Positions 55,903 to 64,000 of a stretch of DNA of 64,000 bases are shown here, in pieces. A model generated the notes under the pieces. The model was not told where the DNA came from, made no database searches, and was given only the letters and a program-made list of their open reading frames with translations. This DNA comes from Chryseobacterium tructae. GTDB lineage: Bacteria; Bacteroidota; Bacteroidia; Flavobacteriales; Weeksellaceae. The position numbers were made by a program, and so were the translations under genes. The DNA is taken from positions 3,844,001-3,908,000 of the forward strand of contig NZ_JAUFQR010000001.1 of the NCBI RefSeq assembly GCF_030409875.1, read 5' to 3'. Each line of letters begins with the position of its first letter. Position 1 is the stretch's first letter.

Positions 55903-57105
55903 ATGAAACTAATAACTAAACAACATTATTTAAGAAAAGAATTTAGACGTTTAATAAAAAAATACAACACTTTTAAATGGGCTACTGCATGGGCAAGTGC
56001 GGGAAATGAAATTTTCGATGATCTGCTTGAATATAAATATAAAATAGATATGCTTTCAGTTGGCATACATTTCTACCAAACTCATCCTGATTTTATAAAA
56101 GAGTTCATTGATGATGAAACCGTTCATTTTGTAGAGCAGCCTGACGGAACATTTCATCCTAAAGTATATTTATTTTCTAATGATGAAAATGATTGGGAAC
56201 TTATCATTGGTAGTGCAAATTTTACTACAAGCGCCTTTTCAAAAAACACCGAGGTTTCTGTTTTAATAAATAACTCAGATCATAATTCCTTAGAAGTATA
56301 TAATACCATATTACAGGTAATCAATGCTTCATTTGAGCAGGGAAAAACCTTCAATGATCAAGATTGGGAAAACTATAATAAGATCTGGAGAATTCAACAG
56401 CCAAAAGTTGACAGTTTATCAGGTCAATACGGAACAGTTAAAGACACACCTACACCAATCCATAAGGTTGAACTACAAACAAAAACTTGGGATGAATTTG
56501 TTGACAATGTCTATGAAAAAGGGGTACAAGATGTGAAGACGAGAATCAGAGTAATAGAAATAGCAAAAGAATTATTTAATAAAGCCAAACACTTTAATGA
56601 ATTGGAAGATGATGAGAGAAAATTTATTGCAGGAATTCCTAATAATTTAATGGTAACAATTGACGGTGCGGAAGATTGGGCATATTTTGGTAGTATGAAG
56701 GGGGCAGGCATGTTTAAAAAACAGATAAATGATAACAGTGAATTGATATCAAAAGCCTTAGACCAAATTCCGCTCAATGGACAAATTACAAAAACGAATT
56801 ATGACCATTTTCTAGAGTACTTTCAAACGGCACTGCCCGGAAATTATTTAGCAACCAGTACAAGATTGCTAGCGATGAAGAGACCAGATGTTTTTATATG
56901 TTATGACAGTAAAAATAATTATGCTCTTTGTAAAGATTTTGGTATCACTAGAAATGGTATGAATAATGAAAGATATTGGAATGAAATCATCTTAAGAATT
57001 TATGATAGTGATTGGTGGCAAAATCCGACTCCTAAAAGCGACATTGAAATTAAAATAAGTTTAGCTCGTTCTGCATTTTTGGATAGTTTATACTATGAAC
57101 GATAA
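55903..57105 (+). CDS. PLD-like nuclease-family protein
   Basis: A 400-residue protein. The N-terminal phospholipase-D-like domain (about 1-125) has His85 and Lys87 in FHPKVYLF and Ser/Asn of IIGSANFTTSAF near 102-112. This is one HKD-type half-site, so two chains may form one active centre. The C-terminal 200 residues are a separate unrecognised domain, with YLATSTRLLAMKRPDVFICY and SDWWQNP. PLD domains serve as nucleases in several restriction and defence systems. It follows the DUF3800 gene closely and is probably cotranscribed with it. Confidence 0.7.
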   Translation: MKLITKQHYLRKEFRRLIKKYNTFKWATAWASAGNEIFDDLLEYKYKIDMLSVGIHFYQTHPDFIKEFIDDETVHFVEQPDGTFHPKVYLFSNDENDWELIIGSANFTTSAFSKNTEVSVLINNSDHNSLEVYNTILQVINASFEQGKTFNDQDWENYNKIWRIQQPKVDSLSGQYGTVKDTPTPIHKVELQTKTWDEFVDNVYEKGVQDVKTRIRVIEIAKELFNKAKHFNELEDDERKFIAGIPNNLMVTIDGAEDWAYFGSMKGAGMFKKQINDNSELISKALDQIPLNGQITKTNYDHFLEYFQTALPGNYLATSTRLLAMKRPDVFICYDSKNNYALCKDFGITRNGMNNERYWNEIILRIYDSDWWQNPTPKSDIEIKISLARSAFLDSLYYER

Positions 57106-57144
57106 AAAGAAACGTGATTTTTAAGACATATTACATATTCTATT

Positions 57145-58254
57145 ATGAAAAATTTAATTGCCTCAAAATGGGTTCTATTCCTAGCATTCATTTTATTCTT
57201 ATCATCTACTTATTTTATAACAGACCTTTCAAAATGGACAATAAATCAATATTACAAATTTATCAATCATCCAACAAATTTTGACGTCTCAACAACAGGA
57301 CAAATCGGAGATACTATACGAGGGACGACAGGTCCGTTTATAGCCCTGTTAGCCGGCTTTCTAACGTTTATTGCATTTTGGGTTCAGTTCAAAGCTAATA
57401 TTCAAGTACAACAGCAATTTAAGATACAACAATTTGAATCACAATATTTTGAAATGATTAGACTGCATAAAGAAAATATTAGTGAAATGAGAATTACTGG
57501 ATATAGCTATTTAATGTCAACTACTCATAATTCTTGTGATACTTTAAATGAAACTATAACAAAAACACAAATTGAAAGGGTAGTTGAAGGAAGAAAGACA
57601 TTTGTTTCAATGGTTAAAGAGCTCAACGCATGTTTATCTTTTTGTAAAGATATTGGAGATTCTTTGCAAGTTCCAGATGATATTATTTTAAAAATCGGAT
57701 ATAGATTTTTCTTTTTTGGTTCATTTTCACAATTAATTAAAGAAGATGAATATAAAATATTTATAAAGGAATGTAGAGCTCAGCTAAAAAATGTGAGAAA
57801 GGAACACAAGGAAACTTTTGGTGGAAAGAAAGATTTTGATTTAAACTCGGGGAAAATTGATCTTCATATTAAGTATGCACCATTTACAGGCCATGAATCT
57901 AGATTAGTACATTATTACAGACATTTATTCAGTACTGTAAAATTTGTAGTGAAAAACGAGAAAGAAAAGCTATTTGATTATGATCAATCACGGGAATACC
58001 TAAAAATTCTTAGAGCGCAAATGTCTAATGATGAACAAATTTTATTATATCACAATTACATTTCAGGTATTGGTGAAGATTGGGAAAGTGAAGAAAATCT
58101 ATTTTTATCCAAGTATCGAATGTTACATAATTTGCCAATTGATAGAGTAAAACATGTTGAAAAACCAAGGAAACATTTTGCAAAAAAAATTATATCGATT
58201 GCTAAAAAATCTAATAGCAAATCTGATCCTATGTTTGAATGGGCGGATTATTAA
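57145..58254 (+). CDS. Putative phage abortive-infection protein (putAbiC-type)
   Basis: A 369-residue membrane protein with two N-terminal membrane segments (about 9-27 and 52-73). The cytosolic part carries the family markers FKIQQFESQYFEMIRLHKEN, RLVHYYRHLFSTVKFV and YLKILRAQMSNDEQILLYHN. These match the putative AbiC family, associated with abortive infection; the mechanism is unknown. It is 39 bases after the PLD gene in the same direction. It could be a stand-alone defence gene or the membrane partner of the upstream pair. Confidence 0.75.
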   Translation: MKNLIASKWVLFLAFILFLSSTYFITDLSKWTINQYYKFINHPTNFDVSTTGQIGDTIRGTTGPFIALLAGFLTFIAFWVQFKANIQVQQQFKIQQFESQYFEMIRLHKENISEMRITGYSYLMSTTHNSCDTLNETITKTQIERVVEGRKTFVSMVKELNACLSFCKDIGDSLQVPDDIILKIGYRFFFFGSFSQLIKEDEYKIFIKECRAQLKNVRKEHKETFGGKKDFDLNSGKIDLHIKYAPFTGHESRLVHYYRHLFSTVKFVVKNEKEKLFDYDQSREYLKILRAQMSNDEQILLYHNYISGIGEDWESEENLFLSKYRMLHNLPIDRVKHVEKPRKHFAKKIISIAKKSNSKSDPMFEWADY

Positions 58255-58441
58255 TGCTTAAATTTGAGCCACTTCTGTAAGACTCCATTATGTTATCAAA
58301 TATAATAATTTAGCAGATTTTGCATTTTTAATTTTACAACCTAAGTTATATAGATATAATAGATTCATTATAGTACCCCATATACACTTAATGCATTTTG
58401 TAACAATTCGCATCAAGTTGTTAGTAAACAACCAATAACCC

Positions 58442-58642
58442 ATGCAAAATACGACACCAAATACCAACAGAAAGCAAGCAATCTACATTCATGGTAAAGA
58501 AAGAACTGATGAGATAGAATCTCATTCCTTTGAGGGTAATAATTGCGTCGCAATATACGAAAGTAGTGGTAAAGCCTATTCTTATTTTCAAAGTAGATTA
58601 AAATTCAATAAGATTAAATATATCCAATTATTAATTTTATAA
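58442..58642 (+). pseudogene. Truncated copy of the helicase 5' end
   Basis: The 66-residue reading frame is a diverged copy of the first 55 residues of the helicase at 59537: both share KERTDEI/KDRTDEI, SFEGN and YSY-Q-R-K positions. It then runs off into unrelated residues and stops. DNA identity is roughly 70 percent by eye, so it comes from a different allele and not from a recent local duplication. The GIY-YIG gene lies between the two copies. Confidence 0.75.
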
Positions 58643-58678
58643 CTTAGGTTTAAAATACAATTTCTGATAAATTACTTT

Positions 58679-59482
58679 ATGATTAATGCCATAGAAATTC
58701 AAAACCAATTTGAAAATTCTTATTTTACATTAGACGAAGAGTTAATACATCTTTTAAATAAAGATGACCAGACGGGGCAGCTCAATAATGTTATTATTGG
58801 ACTAAATAAAGAATGCTTTGGTCTTCGTCTTTTTGAGGATAAAGAAGAACCTATATTAATTGAGATTTATTACGTAAACAATAATAGGAAACTTAAGGGA
58901 AATTTAATAAGAATAGAGTTAAATAACCTTAATTACCAATTTTTATTGTTACGATTTTGTGCATTATTAGCAATACATTATTCTGAAATAAATGAAATCC
59001 ACGCATTTAACACTTTTCAAAAACAGCTTCGAACTATTTTGGAAAAAGATGGCTATTTTACAATTACGAACGTGGATATTAAAGAGCTTAGAAAATTTGG
59101 TCCAAATGGAGCATTAATCAACTTACATCATAAAGCTATTAAACAGATTGATGTAATACCTATTGTTGATTTTTATAGAGAAATTTTCAAGGATAGCTAT
59201 AAAAAAGTTTCTGAAAACCACAATAATTACGTGTATCTTATGATTAATACGGAAACTTCATTAATAAAGATCGGATACAGCAAAAATCCATTATTTAGAG
59301 AAAAAACATTACAATCACAGGAACCTCAAGTTTATTTAATTGCTTGCTGGAATGCAAATAAAAGTGTTGAAACCGAACTCCACAGAAAATTTAAAAAAAA
59401 TAGAATTCGTGGTGAATATTTTAAACTAAATTTCAATGAGTTAAAAGATTTAAAAAATTTTATGTCGGAATATTGTTTATAA
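58679..59482 (+). CDS. GIY-YIG (T5orf172/Mug113-like) protein
   Basis: A 267-residue protein. The C-terminal domain (about 180-265) has YVYLMINTETSLIKIGYSKN, FREKTLQSQEPQVYLIACW, VETELHRKFKKNRIRGEYFK, the features of the T5orf172 branch of GIY-YIG nucleases (Arg and Glu of the active site in REK and VETELH). The first 170 residues are unrecognised. It lies between a broken helicase 5' copy and the full helicase, as if inserted as a cassette. Probably a DNA-cleaving or DNA-binding defence accessory. Confidence 0.7.
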   Translation: MINAIEIQNQFENSYFTLDEELIHLLNKDDQTGQLNNVIIGLNKECFGLRLFEDKEEPILIEIYYVNNNRKLKGNLIRIELNNLNYQFLLLRFCALLAIHYSEINEIHAFNTFQKQLRTILEKDGYFTITNVDIKELRKFGPNGALINLHHKAIKQIDVIPIVDFYREIFKDSYKKVSENHNNYVYLMINTETSLIKIGYSKNPLFREKTLQSQEPQVYLIACWNANKSVETELHRKFKKNRIRGEYFKLNFNELKDLKNFMSEYCL

Positions 59483-59536
59483 ATGATAATTCAATATTTT
59501 CACTTCATGTCCTTATATTTGTAACAATTAAGAACC

Positions 59537-62104
59537 ATGCAAAATTCTACATCACAAACCTTTAGAAAAGAAGCAGTCTATATCGATGGTAAAGACAGAA
59601 CTGATGAGATTGACTCTTATTCTTTTGAGGGTAATAAGTGTGTTGTGGAATATAAAAGCAGTGAGAAAACGTATTCTTATACTCAAAATAGAATTAAAAT
59701 CGTAAGATCAGCTATTCAAAGTGAGAGAGCAGGAAATATTTTTTCTTATCTAAAGGCGATTGCAGAAAGTGTTGGATTGAAGACCGAGAAAGGCAATAAC
59801 ATTCTTGCCAATAGCTATGGGAGTATTAGTTTTATTCCTGACACTTCTATTCTTTACAATTTCCTTAATGGAAAAGAACCTGATAAGAATTACCACGCCT
59901 CTCCTATTGGACTCTTCCCCTTTGGTTTTAATTTAAGTCAGAGAACAGGAGTTGACAATGCATTTTCAAATCCTTTAAGTGTCATTGAAGGTCCTCCAGG
60001 AACAGGAAAGACCCAGACAATTCTTAATATTATTGCCAATGCTGTAATGAATAATCAGAGTGTAGCTGTTGTTTCAAGCAATAATTCTGCTACAAAAAAT
60101 GTTTTTGAAAAGCTAGAAAGCAATGGAGTTTCTTTTATAGCGGCATTGTTGGGAAACAGCCAGAATAAAAAAGAATTTATCGATACTCAGAATGAAATCC
60201 CGGATCTTTCAGATTTTAGATTAGAGGAGGAACAGAAACAATCTCTTATGCAATCTACCACTCTTCTTTTTACTGAACTTGCTGAAAAATTGGAATTAAA
60301 GAATGAATTAGCTTTACTCAAGTTGGAAACCGATAAGATCCAAACAGAACATCAGCATTTTACAGATGATGTCGCGTTGGCAACGGAAATCCGTTTTAAA
60401 AAGAATGTGAGTTCAGATCAACTGCTTTCTTTATGGATTACATTGGAAGACTATGAGAAAAGTGGGAAAAGGTTTTACTGGTGGCGAAAACTGATATTCC
60501 CTTTTCTGTATGGGGTAAGAGATAAGATTTTTTATACCTTATCGTATGAAGAGATGATCAGGATTGTTCAGTCAAAATACTATGGGGTAAAAATTTCAGA
60601 GCTTAGTCTCAGAAAGCATGAGTTGCACAATACGTTACAGCATTTTTCCTTCCATGATAAAATGAAAGAATATACGGAAGGATCGATGCAGCTGTTTAAA
60701 AACAAACTCTACCAAAAATATAAGGGAGAAGAACGTTCAGAATATACTGAATGGGATCTTCGTTTTAAATCAGAGGAATTTATTAAAGATTATCCTGTCA
60801 TTATGAGTACCACCTACTCATTAAGAAAAAGCCTTGCTGAAAATGTAGTCTACGATTATGTCATTGTTGACGAATCTTCACAGGTGGATCTTGCAACGGG
60901 TGTACTCGCTTTATCCTGTGCAAAACAGGCCGTCATTGTAGGAGATTTAAAACAGCTTCCCAATGTAGTGGATTCGGAAACAGCAGAAAATACAGATCAG
61001 ATTTTTAAGAACTATGATATTCCGGAACCTTATCAGTATTCCAGTCACAGCTTGCTTTCTTCCGTGGCAGAAGTATTTCCGAAGGTTCCTAAAACACTGT
61101 TAAAAGAACATTATCGCTGCCATCCTAAAATCATTGATTTTTGTAACCGTAAGTTTTATAACGATCAGTTGATCATTCTTTCGGAAGGACAGACGGAAAG
61201 AGAGCCTTTGCTAGTCTATAAAACAACTGAAGGCAACCATGCCCGTCAACGAGAGAATCAACGGCAGATTGATGTGATTATTCAGGAAATCATTCCACAA
61301 CAAAAGCTGGAGGGTGTGAATCTGGGAATTGTAACGCCTTACCGTAATCAGACCTTAGCACTACAAAGAACATTTCAGGGAACAGATATCAAAGCTGATA
61401 CGGTGGATAAATTTCAGGGAAGAGAAAATGATGTGATCATTCTCTCTACAGTAGATAATGAAATCTCTGAATTCACCGACAATCCAAACCGTCTGAATGT
61501 AGCCATTTCCAGAGCCAAAGATCAGCTGATTCTATTGGTGAATGGAAATGAAAGTGATAATGAAACGAATATCTCCGATCTGATCCGTTATATTGATTAC
61601 AATAATTTCACTACTATAAATAGTGAGGTACATTCTATTTTCGATTACCTATACAAAGGGTATGAAGAAAAAAGAAGAACGCTTTTATCGGATCAAAAAA
61701 AGAAATCTGTTTTCGACAGTGAGAATCTTATGTATGCGCTAATCAGGGAAGTTTTATCTGACGATCAATTTTCAAAATATGGCGTTATTCTGCATCATCC
61801 ATTGAGAAATTTATTATTAGATTTTTCCAAATTAACTGCTGAAGAAGAACGATACGCCAGACATCACGCTACACACCTTGATTTTCTGATCTATAATAAG
61901 CTGGGGAAAAACCCTGCATTGGCTATTGAAGTTGATGGTTATGAGTATCATAAAACGGAAAGCAAGCAAGCTGGAAGAGATCGTATGAAGAATGAGATTT
62001 TAGAGAAGTATAGAATACCTTTGGTACGATTTTCCACTACAGGAAGTGGTGAGAAAGAGAGGTTGATTAGCAAACTAAATGAAATAGCGAAGAATAATTC
62101 CTGA
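59537..62104 (+). CDS. SF1 helicase (DNA2/NAM7-like) with C-terminal DUF2726-like nuclease domain
   Basis: An 855-residue protein. The N-terminus (about 1-60) is the small domain repeated upstream. The split SF1 ATPase has VIEGPPGTGKTQTILNIIAN (Walker A, about 150-170), IVDESSQVDLATGV (motif II), LKEHYRCHPKIIDFCN and VDKFQGRENDVIILS, then NRLNVAISRAKDQLIL (motifs IV-VI, to about 680). The C-terminal domain (about 725-855) has HATHLDFLIYNK and ALAIEVDGYEYHK, a Glu-x-Asp-type PD-(D/E)xK core as in DUF2726. A fused helicase-nuclease is typical of anti-phage effectors. It is not assigned to a named system. Confidence 0.85.
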   Translation: MQNSTSQTFRKEAVYIDGKDRTDEIDSYSFEGNKCVVEYKSSEKTYSYTQNRIKIVRSAIQSERAGNIFSYLKAIAESVGLKTEKGNNILANSYGSISFIPDTSILYNFLNGKEPDKNYHASPIGLFPFGFNLSQRTGVDNAFSNPLSVIEGPPGTGKTQTILNIIANAVMNNQSVAVVSSNNSATKNVFEKLESNGVSFIAALLGNSQNKKEFIDTQNEIPDLSDFRLEEEQKQSLMQSTTLLFTELAEKLELKNELALLKLETDKIQTEHQHFTDDVALATEIRFKKNVSSDQLLSLWITLEDYEKSGKRFYWWRKLIFPFLYGVRDKIFYTLSYEEMIRIVQSKYYGVKISELSLRKHELHNTLQHFSFHDKMKEYTEGSMQLFKNKLYQKYKGEERSEYTEWDLRFKSEEFIKDYPVIMSTTYSLRKSLAENVVYDYVIVDESSQVDLATGVLALSCAKQAVIVGDLKQLPNVVDSETAENTDQIFKNYDIPEPYQYSSHSLLSSVAEVFPKVPKTLLKEHYRCHPKIIDFCNRKFYNDQLIILSEGQTEREPLLVYKTTEGNHARQRENQRQIDVIIQEIIPQQKLEGVNLGIVTPYRNQTLALQRTFQGTDIKADTVDKFQGRENDVIILSTVDNEISEFTDNPNRLNVAISRAKDQLILLVNGNESDNETNISDLIRYIDYNNFTTINSEVHSIFDYLYKGYEEKRRTLLSDQKKKSVFDSENLMYALIREVLSDDQFSKYGVILHHPLRNLLLDFSKLTAEEERYARHHATHLDFLIYNKLGKNPALAIEVDGYEYHKTESKQAGRDRMKNEILEKYRIPLVRFSTTGSGEKERLISKLNEIAKNNS

Positions 62105-62182
62105 TGAGATTACGGTTTTCCGTAAACTTTTCTGTCTGTAGTAGTTTAGATTTGTGACTACAATCATCTTAAAAACTATATC

Positions 62183-63304
62183 ATGGCTTGGTCATACAGA
62201 AAGAGAATCAAAATAATTCCCGGTGTACATTTGAATTTCAGCAAAAGAGGAATTTCTACGAGTATTGGGGTTAAAGGTATGAGTGTAAATTTGAGTTCGT
62301 CAGGCACGAGACTTAATACCAATTTTTCAGGTTTTTCAAATTCATACAGGCTTTCTGGTTCATCATCACCAAGGACTCCTTCGCAATCTTATCCTGATCC
62401 ACAACCTTTTTACACTGAGTTATCAGATAACATTTTTAGTGCCGATATTCATGAGATCACATCTCAAAATATGGCAGGTATCAAAGAATCTATCTTAATG
62501 GCTCAACAGCAAAAAGCGGAATTGAAGACGGATCTGAAGAAAATAAAAAAAGCGTTAACCTTTACCAAGACCAAGAAAGTTGCAAGTTATATCTTTATAT
62601 ATGGGTTGGTAAACAAAAATATTGTACAACAGATAAATGAGGATATTAATGCACAAAAAGAAGCTCTTAAAGAAACCAAGATTGTAATTGATAACTCGGC
62701 TGTTAATATCGATATACAGTTCGATGATCCCTCTAAGAGAAAGTATGAACAATTACAGCATTCTTTTAAAAATCTAACCACAGCGCATAAAATATGGGAT
62801 ATTACCGGAGCACATTTTCAGGATCGTGTGGCTGCCCGGTCTAGCGCCAGCACGTTGGTCAACAGAAAAGATGCAAGAATTGGTTTTAAATCACTTCCCA
62901 TCATCACATCAAACTATGAAGCCATATATTTTCAAAATGTAAACGGAGCGGATTTATATTTTTATCCAACATTTATACTGATGTATAAAAATGATCACAA
63001 CTTTGCAATTATTGGGTTTGATGAACTTAATGTTACATTTTCTTCTGTAAGTTTTACCGAAACCAGCAGTGTTCCTCGTGATTCAAAAGTTATTAGAAAA
63101 ACATGGGCGAAAGTCAATAAAAACGGAACTCCTGACAAAAGATTCAAGAGCAATTATCAGATACCTGTTGTTCAATACGCAAGGCTGAGGTTTTCTTCCA
63201 GTAATGGTGTTAATGAGGAATATCAAATAAGTAATTTTGAATTCGCCCAAGAGTTTGCAAATTCATTTAAAGAGTATAAAAGTTTGTGTAAGGAATTAAC
63301 TTAA
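62183..63304 (+). CDS. DUF4236 protein
   Basis: A 373-residue protein. The first 55 residues show the DUF4236 domain: SYRKRIKIIPGVHLNFSKRG, then ISTSIGVKGMSVNLSSSGTR. A coiled-coil stretch (about 100-190, Lys/Glu/Gln-rich) and a mixed alpha/beta C-terminal part with FQNVNGADLYFYPTFILMYK and NFAIIGFDELNVTF follow. DUF4236 occurs in proteins of mobile elements and phages; function unknown. It lies 78 bases after the helicase, in the same direction. Confidence 0.75.
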   Translation: MAWSYRKRIKIIPGVHLNFSKRGISTSIGVKGMSVNLSSSGTRLNTNFSGFSNSYRLSGSSSPRTPSQSYPDPQPFYTELSDNIFSADIHEITSQNMAGIKESILMAQQQKAELKTDLKKIKKALTFTKTKKVASYIFIYGLVNKNIVQQINEDINAQKEALKETKIVIDNSAVNIDIQFDDPSKRKYEQLQHSFKNLTTAHKIWDITGAHFQDRVAARSSASTLVNRKDARIGFKSLPIITSNYEAIYFQNVNGADLYFYPTFILMYKNDHNFAIIGFDELNVTFSSVSFTETSSVPRDSKVIRKTWAKVNKNGTPDKRFKSNYQIPVVQYARLRFSSSNGVNEEYQISNFEFAQEFANSFKEYKSLCKELT

Positions 63305-63350
63305 AGTTGATCTCAGAAAATAATACGTTTAGAAAACAATCTTTAAGTGT

Positions 63351-64000
63351 CTAGCAAAATTTAAAAATCAAATTTACTTTATCATCTAAAGTTAAATAAG
63401 CATCAAATTTTTTACCGTTTTTGCTTTTCATGTTTTTGATTAAGGATGTTTTGTTATGAGTTAATAGTAAAGTAAGATCTTTAATACTGAGTTGTACTCC
63501 GCATATAATTCTGAAGAGAATCCAACTGCATTGTTCATCTGGGCATTTATGATTTTGTCTTTGATAATAAGAGTATGTTGTTGGCATTTGGGGCATTTTA
63601 ATTGTAGGATATTTTCTTGGGGAATATGGAGTGATAAAAGTTCGCTGGTAATTTCTGCTGTGTAGGCTTGGATGTCGTTCATGAATTGGGTTTTATTGAG
63701 TTCACCTTTTTCAATTCTATCCATTGCTATTTCCCATTCTGCGGTCATTTGGACATTGCCTATTTTTTTGTCTTTGACAAGGTTGTAAACCTTTAAACCT
63801 TTATCTGTAGGATGCAGCGTTTTGCTTTTCCTGATGATATAGTTTCTGCTGAGCAGGGTTTCGATAATGGAGGCTCTGGTAGCTGGAGTTCCGATGCCGA
63901 TATTGGAGAGTGCTATCTGTTCTTCTTTGTTTTCAATAGATCTACCAGCATTTTCCATCGCTGATAAAAGGTCAGCTTCTGTGAAAAGTTTGGGAGGCTG
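63351..64000 (-). pseudogene. topB: DNA topoisomerase III TopB, C-terminal part, frameshifted, cut by the window edge
   Basis: A type IA topoisomerase carried by CTnDOT-like elements. Reading in from the right edge, QPPKLFTEADLLSAMENAGR and GIGTPATRASIIETLLSRNY are the conserved type IA stretches. The zinc-ribbon-like tail LKCPKCQQHTLIIKDKII then breaks near 63546. In the other frame KCPDEQCSWILFR continues to KANLIFKFC-like VNLIFKFC at 63351. Adding one A (ATAAATGCCC to ATAAAATGCCC on the coding strand) restores the usual C-terminus. The N-terminal two thirds lie beyond the window. Confidence 0.88.

Noticed and set aside
55903..57105. Assigning the PLD gene and the helicase to the Mokosh system
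   Set aside because: Mokosh has its helicase linked to a kinase or fused to PLD. Here the PLD gene is separated from the helicase by three loci and pairs more closely with DUF3800.

Overview
The base composition, flavobacterial promoters (TTG, spacer, TAnnTTTG) and gene content point to Bacteroidota, most likely Chryseobacterium or a close Weeksellaceae relative. The window is a chromosomal segment followed by a large integrative and conjugative element (ICE) that starts at a tRNA-Leu gene and runs past the right edge.

Chromosomal part (1 to about 12,000): the start of pnp, a FucP/GluP-type sugar transporter, a DUF4260 membrane protein, rpsO, a secreted protein, and then six tandem small genes (4481-5761). 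These encode double-glycine-leader peptides whose cores carry six cysteines in the order C-C-CC-C-C, the spacing seen in knottins. A seventh GG-leader peptide without that core lies on the other strand after mgtE. Next come mgtE, a BtuF-like binding protein without a signal peptide, a cupin, a GAF-type free methionine sulfoxide reductase, a conserved protein of unclear function, a PhnP-like metallo-hydrolase and tRNA-Leu(CAA).

ICE backbone (about 12,000-36,000 and from 63,351 on): a large serine recombinase whose last codons lie antisense inside the tRNA gene, a DUF1016 nuclease, ssb, a DUF932 protein and a RadC-like protein. These are followed by a CTnDOT-type transfer operon on the minus strand (traA/ParA down to traQ), a hairpin-rich candidate oriT, mobA and relaxase mobB, an EamA transporter, coupling protein mobC, rteC, and topB entering from the right edge. 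traE, traG, traI, traJ, the SusC gene and topB are frameshifted. Nearly every shift can be repaired by adding one base to a short homopolymer, so sequencing error is as likely as decay.

Cargo 1 (36,052-47,258): a TPR-AraC regulator, a small lipoprotein, two other small peptides (one DUF6520-like with a signal peptide), a MauE-like membrane protein with a CSCGG motif, a secreted S9 peptidase, and a SusD/SusC pair. This looks like an export, processing or uptake module for peptides, but its role is not established.

Cargo 2 (47,648-63,304): a probable defence island. It opens with a 127-bp imperfect palindrome and an XRE regulator, followed by a treble-clef CxxC protein, an unrecognised 884-residue protein and a winged-helix protein. 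Then come a likely Kiwa pair (KwaA-like, KwaB-like), a DUF3800 protein, a PLD-like nuclease, a putative AbiC-type abortive-infection protein, a broken copy of a helicase 5' end, a GIY-YIG protein and an SF1 helicase fused to a DUF2726-like nuclease domain. The best candidates for undescribed biology are the knottin-like peptide array, the lipoprotein/MauE/S9/SusCD module, and the DUF3800-PLD and helicase loci.
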